Source: Erythroxylum novogranatense (lineage: Eukaryota > Streptophyta > Magnoliopsida > Malpighiales > Erythroxylaceae). Taken from it: a DNA stretch of 64,000 bases. Positions 12,801 through 24,173 of this stretch are shown here, one piece after another; position 1 is the stretch's first letter, and every line of letters begins with the position of its first letter. The stretch is from the NCBI GenBank assembly GCA_029891385.1, contig CM057228.1, forward strand, positions 60,209,783-60,273,782, in the 5' to 3' direction. The notes under the pieces were generated by a model. That model ran no database searches. It was not told the origin of the DNA and worked only from the letters and a program-made list of their open reading frames with translations. Made by a program: the position numbers and the translations under genes.

Positions 12801-14560
12801 AAAATACTGAACCATGTTCAAAAAATTATCCAAATCACTTTGTTTAAATCAATCTCTTTCATTTTAATCTTAAAAATCTACAATTTTTCACGGAAAGATA
12901 GAGGAATGTCTTAGGAATCCAACGCTTTGAAAATCAAGTCAATCAGATGTCGAACGGAAAATTTATAAGCAAAAGAATGGCAAAGGGTCGGATTAGGGAA
13001 AATCACAAAAATCCCAAAAATCACATACGGCCGCTCACGGCGGTGAGCGCACGATCGCGACGCCTCGCGATCGCGAGACTGTGCAAAAAATGCGGCTCTC
13101 ACGACCGCGAGGCGGGCGCAAGTGCGCCGCGTCGCACTCGCGAGCTACCTCCTTTTTTATTTTTTTTCTACTTAATAAAACCGATTTTCTAAAATTCACA
13201 AATCTTGATCTCGAACTCCAAATTTAACAAATTTTGTATCAACAGAAAGCTCAAGGGGATCTCTACAACTTCTATGAAGAATTTACAAATCAATTCCGTC
13301 TCTAAAGGGGTCAAAAATCTACTCAAAGTTTCTATCCCTCTTAATGCCTCCCTAAACAATAACTCAACTTTGAAAATTTCTATCTTTCAACTCCAAGGTC
13401 CAAAAATATCATACTTTATATCAATGGAAAGATCAAAAAGCATCCTACAACGTCCATGAAGGACAAAAAAATCAATTTGACCTCTGATGGAGTCAAAAAT
13501 CCCTTCAAATTTTCTGTCCACTAATGATCATCCCAAACAGTAACAGAAACTTCTAAAAATCATAACTTCCTATTACATGGTCCAAAAATTCCTTAGTTTA
13601 CATCAATGGAAAGATCAAACATAATCTAAAACTTTCATGAAGACTGTAAGAGCAAATTCAGCCTCTATATAGATCAAAAATTTAATCAAAGTTACTGTCT
13701 AATTACTATCATCCTGAACAGTAACACAATTTCTAAAATTCATAACCTCATATTCCATTGCCCAAAAATTCCATACTTTATGTCAATGTAAAGATCAAAA
13801 CACAAGATAAAACTTTCATGGAGCACTTAAATGTCATTTCAACCTCTAACTACGTCAATTTTTCAATCAAAAATTTTGCCAGAAATTTGTCATCCTATAC
13901 CACATCCAAACTTCACAATTTCACATCTTTCAATTTTCAAAATAAAAAATAACATATTATACATCATTGTAAAGCTATAAACTTCCTATACAACTTTCAA
14001 TAAGGCTACTTAATCCAATTCAAACTACATCAATACAAAATTTGCCTCCAAGCACAGTACACACAAATCTACACTTATGGACATTTTCAAAACAAAGCAA
14101 AATAATCTTAATTTCGAATGGTCATAACTTTCAATCCCGATATCAAAAAATGTCATACTTTAAGGCGATAGAAAGCTTTCAATAGAAGCTACAATTTTCA
14201 TGAATATCATTTGATCAAAATCTACCTAGATCAAGCCAGAAAAATTCACAAATATTTCAGCGCAAAAAGTCAACTCTATTACTATTCATCCCCAAAAAGT
14301 CAAAATTTCTTAACTCTCCAAATTCTCACACTTTTACTATTTATTTCTTGCTTTTTAACTTCCATTTCAATCAACTCATTCACTTTAACTTTCATAATCC
14401 ATACAAATCTACTCAAATATCAAAGTCATCAAAACCAATCAATTCTTTTCTCATCAATTTCCTTAAAGCACAATAGCATCTATAACACAATACATATACA
14501 AAAACACTCATTTCATATATTTAATATTTCTAAATTCCACTAAAAGATCGGGGTCCAACA
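9805..14560 (-). mobile_element. Solo LTR of a large gypsy-type element, minus strand (4,756 bp)
   Basis: Read on the minus strand it starts TGTTGGACCCCGATC (14560) and ends GAGTTCCAACA (9805). Flanks are GACAT (9800-9804) and GACTT (14561-14565), an imperfect 5-bp duplication. No PBS, polypurine tract or coding region is present between the termini. Shared LTR landmarks occur in the matching order on the minus strand: CG-rich block (13025-13145), GGCAGGCGGGCAAAGCC island (11040-11260) and a pyrimidine-rich CTCACC block (about 10765-10810) like that of array F at 22530. It probably arose by LTR-LTR recombination. ORFs inside it show no domain. Confidence 0.75.
13190..14230 (-). repeat. Degenerate ~181-bp tandem repeat inside the solo LTR
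   Basis: A phrase like TCAATGGAAAGATCAAA recurs at about 13239, 13421, 13603, 13783 and 13964 (spacings 182, 182, 180, 181), with a weaker copy near 14164. Each unit also carries CATAACTT...CC, a GTCCAAAAATTC phrase and ACTTTCATGAAG. On the minus strand the unit resembles the module seen once in the LTRs of A and C. Confidence 0.8.
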
Positions 14561-14698
14561 GACTTAACCATAATATCCACCATTCCATTACTATAGTAAA
14601 ATTAAATAACATAGTTTAATATAATTTAAATTCTTTTGATAATGCAAATGATGTAAAATATCTTTTGTATACACAATACCTTAACTAAAGCCTTCAAT
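14561..14698. other. Unassigned spacer, left flank of gypsy C
   Basis: 138 bp of AT-rich DNA between the minus-strand solo LTR and the 5' LTR of element C. It ends in TCAAT, the target duplication of C. No gene or repeat is recognised. Confidence 0.6.
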
Positions 14699-16227
14699 TG
14701 TTAGGCCCCAGATTTCTTTATTTGATGTTATTAAGCATGAATTATGTTGATTGTATGATTTATTGCATAGTTGATTTTATTGGAAGTGTTAGTGGAAAAT
14801 TAAGATTAAATTAGAGTATAGTATGGTGTAAATGAAAAATGAAGAAGTAAAAGTGTATAAGGGCAAACATGGAAGATCACTTAAGGGTAAGAGGTTTAAG
14901 GCTTGCATAGAGGGGCATTATAGTTCTTGCTCATTCTCTTAGGCTTAAGTGAAAGAAAATAGAAGAAGAAAAATAAAAAGAAGAGGGAAAGAAGAGAGTG
15001 TCGTGGAAGAGAGGAAGAAGAAAAGAAAAAGAGGAAAGCTAGGTTTGAAGATTTTGAAGGAATCAAAGCATCATCAAGTAAGTTAAGCTCTTTTTCTTCT
15101 TTTTTTAGTTGGATGAAACCCTAGAATAGCTTAGAATGTGTAGGTTTCGGTTGTGGAGAAGTTTATGGAAAAATGGTTAAATCTCTTAGGGTTGATCATC
15201 AAGTTGTGTTTGTGTTTGTTTTTAAGTTTGTAATGAGCTTAGAAATGAAGTTTAAGTCATTATTTAGGGTTTAGATGTGTTAGAATTGAAGGATGAGAGG
15301 ATTAGGGTTGAAGAAAGTGAGAAAAACAAGTTACGGGAGGTTTCTGGGCTCGTTCGCCGCGGCGCACCAATGCCCTTGCCGCAGCGCGCTCCAATTTTCT
15401 CGCCGCGGCGAGCGGCCAATTTCCTGCCGCGACATGCTTTAGTATTTGGGGCATAACTTTTGATGTACAAGTCCAAATGAGGTGATTTTTGATGCGTTGT
15501 AAACTAGAGACATAGAGATACAAGTGTTATGAAGAAATGAAGTTCTGAATCAGTCTCTAAGGATACGAAATTTTGGATTTAAGTTAAGAATATAATTTTT
15601 GTTTCAGCTTTAGTTATAGTTTGAATTGCTAAAGTATGACCTTTCGATTTTCTACACCAATTGTTTTGAAATTTGGCTATTTGGTTAAGGAAACCAAGTG
15701 AGGCAAGAGGAGCAAGAGGATCAATAGTAAACTCTTTCCTAGGCAAGTATAAGCAAGGAATTCAAAGTGGGTTCATATTTATAATAGAAAAAATAAGTCA
15801 CTCATTGTTTTGTTCAAATCAAGAAAGATTTAATGATTTCTAATTGCATCATCAATGTTGTCTTATTTTCTATTGTGAAATGATTATAGGTTGCTATATG
15901 ATTTGTATTCATGATTTATAAAAAGGTTTCAAAAGGGTTTTCTCTTTTCAAGAATACATGCACATGAAATAAATGTTTTACGAGATGTATGAAAAGAAAG
16001 TTTACAAGCAAGTGCCAGTTTGGCAATCAAGTTTTCAAGACTGTGAATCATGCATGTTATGTGGGTTTGTGGTAGTCCCAAGAATCGTCACGTGCACGTT
16101 GACCATGAAAAGGCTTCTCCCGCCTGCCCGCAAGTGGCACGGAGCTCCCCACAAGGACTCCCTCAAGAAACTACGATTACACATAACCATTTCGATGGTA
16201 ATGTGTAGTAAATCATGAACCTGGAAT
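14699..16227 (+). repeat. Gypsy C 5' LTR, first part
   Basis: Matches 41170 onward in the 3' LTR. Landmarks: GTAAGT donor-like site at 15078, AAACCCTA telo-box at about 15116, CG-rich block at 15345-15440, shared module at 15446-15570, island at 16048-16220. It is interrupted at 16227 by copia B (GGAAT duplicated at 16223-16227 and 35707-35711). Confidence 0.93.
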
Positions 16228-16857
16228 TGTTAGAATAGTGCCCTGAAGGCAATCGCCTTTAGCGCGTTTTGTACATAGTTATGTACATACTTTATGAATA
16301 AATAAAGAAAGGCATATTTCATTACTTTGCTGTTCATTATTTATGAACTGATATTGATCAATAAGCAAATTAATGAAGTCCTTGATATATGACATAGCAT
16401 GAAGGAAATTGTGATGTGATCACACTACTGAGATTCCTATCATGTGCAATTATGTCAATATCTAAATTATCCCTAGTCATAGGACTGCTGAGACTAGACA
16501 TCGGTAATCCGGAAAGACTAGTACATCTTAAACTCCTTGATTTGATCAAGCAGTGGATCTCAGAAGCTGTAAATATGAGATATTTAGGGTTGAGATGTGG
16601 ATGCTTACTAGAGGTAGTAGGTACATTGGATGACCTGCTATGAGATCATCACATAGATGTCCTATTCTAATGTCAGTGATAATCTCATCATAGCAATGGT
16701 GCAAGTATCCTTAGACTTGAGGTGCTCAAGGATATCTTGGATACTGATTCTGTGCTTTGACTCCATTCCTTGTTGCCTTACACAGGTCGCTCATAGGGTG
16801 ATGATTGGGTACAGCTTGAGGTATTCGAAGGTAATTGAGTAGCCAATAGAGGATTCA
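16228..16857 (+). repeat. Copia B 5' LTR, first part
   Basis: Matches 33875-34503 in the 3' LTR. It ends at ATTCA (16853-16857), the duplication made by insertion of array F. The match resumes at 27175. Confidence 0.94.
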
Positions 16858-19800
16858 TGTTGGACCCGGAACCTTGAGTGACAGTTTGACTTAGTAATAT
16901 GAATGATAAAGTGGATGAGTTGATTGAAATTAAGTTGAAAATCTAGAGATAATGAGAAAAAGAGTGAAAATATGAAAAATTGTGAAATAGTTGACTTTTT
17001 GGCCCTTGAAAGTTGACTTTTGATTTAGACAAAATTTGATAAAATGGTCTTCTGGAAACTTAAAAAGAAGAGAGAGTAACGATTATTCTAGAGAAAAGAA
17101 GAAGAAATGAGAGAGAAAGTGAAGAAGAAAGTTCGTATATGGAGAAAAACGATGGAAGCTTGGAGATTTTTTTTTGAATTTCTAAGATTTCAAGCTTATT
17201 TTGGAGTAGATTCAAGGGAAAAGGAAGGAATAAGGTGAGAGCTTGCCTTCATACCCAAGAAATTTCAAAAAATGAAGAGAGGAAGAGGTAAGAGAAATTC
17301 TTCTACTTTGAATTTTTGATAAGTTTTTGGTTTATAATCATTAGAAATGATGTGGGTTTACTAATTCCATGATCAATTTTAGAGAATACATGTTGAAATT
17401 GATTTAATTTTGGATGAAAATTTAATTGGGATTATGCCCAATTTTAGAAGTTGGGGTTTTTGAAAATTTATGGCTTAGAATTATAGAAAGTATGATGAAT
17501 TGGTGAAATATGATGTCAATTTTGAGGAATTTGTGAATTATGGTATTGAATTTGGATAAATTGGTTTAGGCCAATTTTAAGATTTGGGGATTTTTGAAAT
17601 TGAGGATTTAGATATTTTGGAATTAATGTGAATTGATGAATTGTGAAGTTAGTTTTGAAAATTAAGTTAGTTATGGGATTGAATTTGAGTGTATCGGTTT
17701 AGGCCAATTTTGAAAATTGGGAATTTTCAAAATTGGAGATTGAAATAGCTTGGAAATATGATAATTATGAATTTCCGATAGTTAATTTTGGGAATTATGC
17801 AAATTTATGATGTGAATTTGAATGGTTGTGGCTTAGGTCGACTTTAATTGGAAGAAGGAAAGAAGCAAGGATCAAATTGGAGCTTGGGACAAGTTTCGGC
17901 ATTTAATTCGAGGTGGGTAGTATATTTATTTATTGAATTTTAAGCTAAGCATATGGATTTGAAAAATTCAAGAAGCAACTTTTAAGAAACAAATGTTTAG
18001 AAAAATGTTTGAGAAATATAGTTTTGACTGAGTAAATGAAATGCTTTCGGAAGGTTTTAAGAAAATACAAGATCTATGAAAATCATGTTTTGAATTATCT
18101 GAACAATTTGAACAATGTGCCTTGTAATAGAATCAGTTTGATTTATGATTTAAAGAAATTGTGCATACTTTGTTATGAATTTGCTTGATATGTAAGTTAA
18201 TTGATGCTGTTAAATTTTTTTATGTGAATATGCGAAAATGTCATTTGTGATACGATATGATATGAAAAATTTAGAAAATCAAGATTTTTGAAAAATGCCT
18301 TCGGGCAATTTGAATTCTCTTTCCGCTTATGTGTTATGTGGGTTTGGTAGGTCCCCTGTGAGTCAGCGCTGTCTCTATGTGTATAGCCTTCTCCCGGCTG
18401 CCCGCTAGTGGCACGGACTCGATTCGGACTCCTTCACGGCTATAATTGGACCATTATGCGGAAAAGTGTAAGACGTTACATTCATTCTTGCGCAGGACCT
18501 CTTTGCGGCTATGCGACGCGTTACTTTGGACCTAGCCAGACCATTCTGATATGTTATGTGTTTTCAATTTTGTTTCTGAATGTTGCATTCATATTTATGA
18601 AAAATTCGAGACTTTCGAAAAAATGAGTTGATGATTTGTAATGTTATGTGTTTGCATTCATGTTTACGAACATTTAAGAAAATGAGTTATGAATAGTTTG
18701 AGAAATTGAAAAGGGTTGAGAAAAATATTTAAAAAATTGGGTTGAGAAAAATATTAAAAAAATTGAAAAGTTTTAAAATGAATTTTTGGAGAAAATCTTA
18801 AATGGAAAATGTTTGAAAAGTTTGAAAAATAAAAGATTTTTCCGCTTATTGTTCAGTTTATAAATATATTATCCACGAGCTTAGAGCTACTTCCCCTTTC
18901 ATCCCATCTCCGAGTTTGAGCGGAGATCGGATGAAAGAATGTGAAGACATTTGGCCCGTTTTTGCATCGTTTGCATTGTATTATGAATTGAGATTTGGAA
19001 TATTTTGTAAACGGCTTGCAATGCCATTAAAGTGTATTGTGTATTCATTTTGGAAATGTTTAATGAATTTGGGATAAATGTATGGATTATGACTTGTGAT
19101 TCTATATAGATATGCTAGATGAGTTTGGATTGAATGAGGAATTTGAATAAGGATGTTTTTGATTTGAATTGAGAATTATGAAAGTGTTTAGACATAGGTT
19201 TGCGTTTGTATCTGCTGAGATCCCGGACGGAGGGTCCGGTTGATTTTGATGATTGTATGATTGATTGGGCTTTTAGAAGTGTATTTTTGAACCATTTGCA
19301 GGTTTTGGGTTAGGAGAAATGCAGCCGTTGTGCTGCTAAATTTTCGTTAGAAAATAAATTGGAAAAGAAGAAAAATAAGATTTAGATGCTTAAAAGTGAG
19401 TTTTTGGATATGTATGAATGTATAAGAAAGTGTGTCTGAACTGAGAGTTGATTATTGAATAAGAAAAGAAAGAAAAAAAAAGTATACCAGATTTTGGAAC
19501 GTCTTAGAGTTTCCAACGCGAGTATGTTCATTCGATAAGTTCTATCAGCTTTCTTTGATTATTGCTTCCGGATGTCGGATATGTCTGCTTTGCTTTCGCT
19601 GGCTTTGTGATTCGTTTCGTTATTTTTAAACCTTCAGACTTGCTTTGCTTCCGCTTTTCGGTTGTTCGTTTTATTCATTTCCTTATGTTGAGATTCGATT
19701 CGATTCGATTATTTCATTTCGCCACTTTGTTTCGTTCGTTAGTGATGCTTCGTTTCCATTCGATTTCGTTTTCCGTTCCTTCGTTTTTGGTTGGGATCCG

Positions 19801-19882
19801 GTTCCCGGATCGGGTCCCAACATTTATGGTATCGAGAAAGTGTGGAAGTGTTGGTTTAAGTAGTTGGGTCTCGGATCCAACA
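16858..19882 (+). repeat. Array F LTR1 (3,025 bp)
   Basis: Starts TGTTGGACCCGGAACC and ends CTCGGATCCAACA. It is almost identical to LTR2 and LTR3 over the first 1.4 kb; differences cluster at 18300-18560, 18870-18925 and 19800-19882, mostly short indels at CAG/CTG/CCG. A donor-like GTAAGA lies at 17288 after a purine-rich stretch. A second PBS-like phrase lies just inside the 3' end (about 19827). Confidence 0.92.
17438..17837 (+). repeat. 133-bp tandem repeat in the array F LTR
   Basis: Phrases of the type GCCAATTTT followed by GGGGATTTTTGAAA recur at 17438, 17571, 17704 and, more weakly, 17838: spacing 133, 133, 134. Each unit holds GAATTTGTGAATTATGG-like text. The same array is present in LTR2 (about 21097-21496) and LTR3 (about 24754-25153). 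Confidence 0.75.
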
Positions 19883-20516
19883 TTGATGGTATCGAGCCCG
19901 ATAATATGATCTTACTTGGGCGTATGAGTATGAATAAGGAATTGATCTGAGTTTGTAAAGATAAGAGTGAATTTGTGAGAATGTGCTAAGTGATCATTTG
20001 ATTTTGATGAAATAAGTATGATTGTCTTTAGGAATTTGAAAATTGATATGCCTGACTATTTGATGAATTCAAGTAATTGGTTCGATTTGGGTGTTAAGAA
20101 TATAATTGATTTTCGGAATGTGTTGAGGAACTTAAGATTAGCATTTCTTGAGAAATTGTAATGAATTGATATAGATGAAAGAATGATGACATAATGAGAA
20201 AGATTAAACGATGATTGAACCATACTAGGGTTTCGTAAGAAATGGACCATTGACTTGTGTCCATATCTGAAGAAATAATGAGTTATAGATCTAGTAAGTT
20301 GATATGATATGAATGGTATGCGATTTAAGGAAGTGAAAAATTGTGAAGAGATTGAGAATATGTATTATGATGATTTAGATAAGAGAAAGTGATTGATTAT
20401 GAGTTTTGAAAAGAATTTAGTAAGAAAGTGCTTGATGATCTTATGCAAGAATGAGTTACTTGGAGTTTAAGTAAATATGAATTTCGAGGACGAAATTCTA
20501 TTAAGAGGGGGAGAAA
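19883..20516 (+). other. Array F internal segment 1 (634 bp), non-coding
   Basis: Begins with a PBS at 19887 that here reads TGGTATCGAGCCC (one base short of the TGGTATCAGAGCCC at 23543) and ends with AAGAGGGGGAGAAA. The last part (TTCGAGGACGAAATT) matches the sequence before the polypurine tract of C. There are stop codons in all frames and no gag motif. Confidence 0.88.
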
Positions 20517-23500
20517 TGTTGGACCCCGAACCTTGAGTGACAGTTTGACTTAGTAATATGAATGATAAAGTGGATGAGTTGATTGAAATTAAGTTGAAAA
20601 TCTAGAGATAATGAGAAAAAGAGTGAAAATATGAAAAATTGTGAAATAGTTGACTTTTTGGCCCTTGAAAGTTGACTTTTGATTTAGGCAAAATTTGATA
20701 AAATGGTCTTCTGGAAACTTAAAAAGAAGAGAGAGTAACGATTATTCTAGAGAAAAGAAGAAGAAATGAGAGAGAAAGTGAAGAAGAAAGTTCGTATATG
20801 GAGAAAAACGATGGAAGCTTGGAGATTTTTTTTTGAATTTCTAAGATTTCAAGCTTATTTTGGAGTAGATTCAAGGGAAAAGGAAGGAATAAGGTGAGAG
20901 CTTGCCTTCATACCCAAGAAATTTCAAAAAATGAAGAGAGGAAGAGGTAAGAGAAATTCTTCTACTTTGAATTTTTGATAAGTTTTTGGTTTATAATCAT
21001 TAGAAATGATGTGGGTTTACTAATTCCATGATCAATTTTAGAGAATACATGTTGAAATTGATTTAATTTTGGATGAAAATTTAATTGGGATTATGCCCAA
21101 TTTTAGAAGTTGGGGTTTTTGAAAATTTATGGCTTAGAATTATAGAAAGTATGATGAATTGGTGAAATATGATGTCAATTTTGAGGAATTTGTGAATTAT
21201 GGTATTGAATTTGGATAAATTGGTTTAGGCCAATTTTAAGATTTGGGGATTTTTGAAATTGAGGATTTAGATATTTTGGAATTAATGTGAATTGATGAAT
21301 TGTGAAGTTAGTTTTGAAAATTAAGTTAGTTATGGGATTGAATTTGAGTGTATCGGTTTAGGCCAATTTTGAAAATTGGGAATTTTCAAAATTGGAGATT
21401 GAAATAGCTTGGAAATATGATAATTATGAATTTCCGATAGTTAATTTTGGGAATTATGCAAATTTATGATGTGAATTTGAATGGTTGTGGCTTAGGTCGA
21501 CTTTAATTGGAAGAAGGAAAGAAGCGAGGATCAAATTGGAGCTTGGGACAAGTTTGACATTTAATTCGAGGTGGGTAGTATATTTATTTATTGAATTTTA
21601 AGCTAAGCATATGGATTTGAAAAATTCAAGAAGCAACTTTTAAGAAACAAATGTTTAGAAAAATGTTTGAGAAATATAGTTTTGGTGAGTAAATGAAATG
21701 CTTTGGAAGGTTTTAAGAAAATACAAGATCTATGAAAATCATGTTTTGAATTATCTGAACAATTTGAACAATGTGCCTTGTAATAGAATCAGTTTGATTT
21801 ATGATTTAAAGAAATTGTGCATACTTTGTTATGAATTTGCTTGATATGTAAGTTAATTGATCTTTATTAAATTTTTTATGTGAATATCTGAAAATGTCAT
21901 TTGTGATACGATATGATATGAAAATTTAGAAAATCAAGATTTTTGAAAAATGCCTTCGCAATTTGAATTCTCTTTCGCTTATGTGTTATGTGGGTTTGGT
22001 AGGTCCCCGTGAGTCGTCATTGTCTCTATGTGTATAGCCTTCTCCGGCTTGCCCGCTAGTGCACGGACTCGATTCGGACTCCTTCACGGCTACTCTTTGG
22101 ACATTATGCGGAAAAGTGTAATGCGTTTCATTCATTCTTGCAGGACCTCTATCTAAAGCTATGCGAGACGTTCTGCTTGGACTAGCTGCACCATTCGATA
22201 TGTTATGTGTTTTCAATTTTGTTTACGAATGTTGCATTCATATTTATGAAAATTGAGACTTCGAAAAAATGAGTTGATGATTTGTAATGTTATGTGTTTG
22301 CATTCATGTTTACGAACATTTAAGAAAATGAGTTATGAATAGTTTGAGAAATTGAAAAGGGTTGAGAAAAATATTAAAAAAATTGGGTTGAGAAAAATAT
22401 TTAAAAAATTGAAAAGTTTTAAAATGAATTTTTGGAGAAAATCTTAAATGGAAAATGTTTGAAAAGTTTGAAAAATAAAAGATTTTTCCGCTTATTGTTC
22501 AGTTTATAAATATATTATCCACGAGCTTCCGAGCTCACCCCCCCTTTCATCCCCATCTCCAGGTTTCGAGCAGGAGATCGGATGAAAGAATGTGAAGACA
22601 TTTGGCCCGTTTTTGCATCGTTTGCATTGTATTATGAATTGAGATTTGGAATATTTTGTAAACGGCTTGCAATGCCATTAAAGTGTATTGTGTATTCATT
22701 TTGGAAATGTTTAATGAATTCGGGATAAATGTATGGATTATGACTTGTGATTCTATATAGATATGCTAGATGAGTTTGGATTGAATGAGGAATTTGAATA
22801 AGGATGTTTTTGATTTGAATTGAGAATTATGAAAGTGTTTAGACATAGGTTTGCGTTTGTATCTGCTTTGAGATCCGGACGGAGGGTCGGTTGATTTTGA
22901 TGATTGTATGATTGATTGGGCTTTTAGAAGTATATTTTTGAACCATTTGCAGGTTTTGGGTTAGGAGAAATGCAGCCGTTGTGCTGCTAAATTTTCGTTA
23001 GAAAATAAATTGGAAAAGAAGAAAAATAAGATTTAGATGCTTAAAAGTGAGTTTTTGGATATGTATGAATGTATAAGAAAGTGTGTCTGAACTGAGAGTT
23101 GATTATTGAATAAGAAAAGAAAGAAAAAAAAGTATACCAGATTTTGGAACGTCTTAGAGTTTCCAACGCGAGTATGTTCATTCGATAAGTTCTATCAGCT
23201 TTCTTTGATTATTGCTTCCGGATGTCGGATATGTTTGCTTTGCTTTCGCTGGCTTTGTGATTCGTTTCGCTATTTTTCGCTTCTGCACTTTCGCTTTGCT
23301 TCCGCTTTTCGGTTGTTCGTTTTATTCTGTTTCCTTATGTTGAGATTCGATTCTGATTCGATTATTTCATTTCGCCACTTTGTTTCGTTCGTTAGTGATG
23401 CTTCGTTTCCATTCGATTTCGTTTTCCGTTCCTTCGTTTTCCGGTTGGGATCCGGTTCCCAGATCGGGTCCCAACATTTATGGTATCAGAGAAAGTGTGG

Positions 23501-23538
23501 AAGTGTTCAGTTTAAGTAGTTGGGTCTCGGATCCAACA
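20517..23538 (+). repeat. Array F LTR2 (3,022 bp)
   Basis: Starts TGTTGGACCCCGAACC and ends GATCCAACA. Pyrimidine tract plus CAG/GTTTCGAG at about 22530-22562. The least-matching part relative to LTR1 and LTR3 is 21950-22205. ORFs in its last 450 bp (TTTCGCTT-rich) are low-complexity and not conserved in frame, so they are not called genes. Confidence 0.92.
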
Positions 23539-24173
23539 TTGATGGTATCAGAGCCCAGTAATATGATCTTACTTGGGCGTATGAGTATGAATAAGGAATT
23601 GATACGAGTTTGTAAAGATAAGAGTGAATTTGTGAGAATGTGCTAAGTGATCATTTGATTTTGATGAAATAAGTATGATTGTCTTTAGGAATTTGAAAAT
23701 TGATATGCCTGACTATTTGATGAATTCAAGTAATTGGTTCGATTTGGGTGTTAAGAATATAATTGATTTTCGGAATGTGTTGAGGAACTTAAGATTAGCA
23801 TTTCTTGAGAAATTGTAATGAATTGATATAGATGAAAGAATGATGACATAATGAGAAAGATTAAACGATGATTGAACCATACTAGGGTTTCGTAAGAAAT
23901 GGACCATTGACTTGTGTCCATATCTGAAGAAATAATGAGTTATAGATCTAGTAAGTTGATATGATATGAATGGTATGCGATTTAAGGAAGTGAAAAATTG
24001 TGAAGAGATTGAGAATATGTATTATGATGATTTAGATAAGAGAAAGTGATTGATTATGAGTTTTGAAAAGAATTTAGTAAGAAAGTGCTTGATGATCTTA
24101 TGCAAGAATGAGTTACTTGGAGTTTAAGTAAATATGAATTTCAAGGACGAAATTCTATTAAGAGGGGGAGAAA
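23539..24173 (+). other. Array F internal segment 2 (635 bp), non-coding
   Basis: Near-identical to internal segment 1. PBS TGGTATCAGAGCCC at 23543-23556; polypurine tract before 24174. No coding frame. Confidence 0.9.

Noticed and set aside
19823..19882. Array F LTR1 ending at the earlier CCCAACA with PBS-like TGGTATC (19822)
   Set aside because: LTR3 continues past the same point to GATCCAACA and then the ATTCA duplication, so the true terminus is the later one; the earlier phrase may be a former LTR end.
19562..19909. ORFs of 72-137 codons near the 3' ends of the array F LTRs (also 23106-23646 and 26838-27199)
   Set aside because: They are low-complexity Phe/Ser/Arg-rich, change frame between near-identical LTR copies, lack any domain and lie in LTR sequence.
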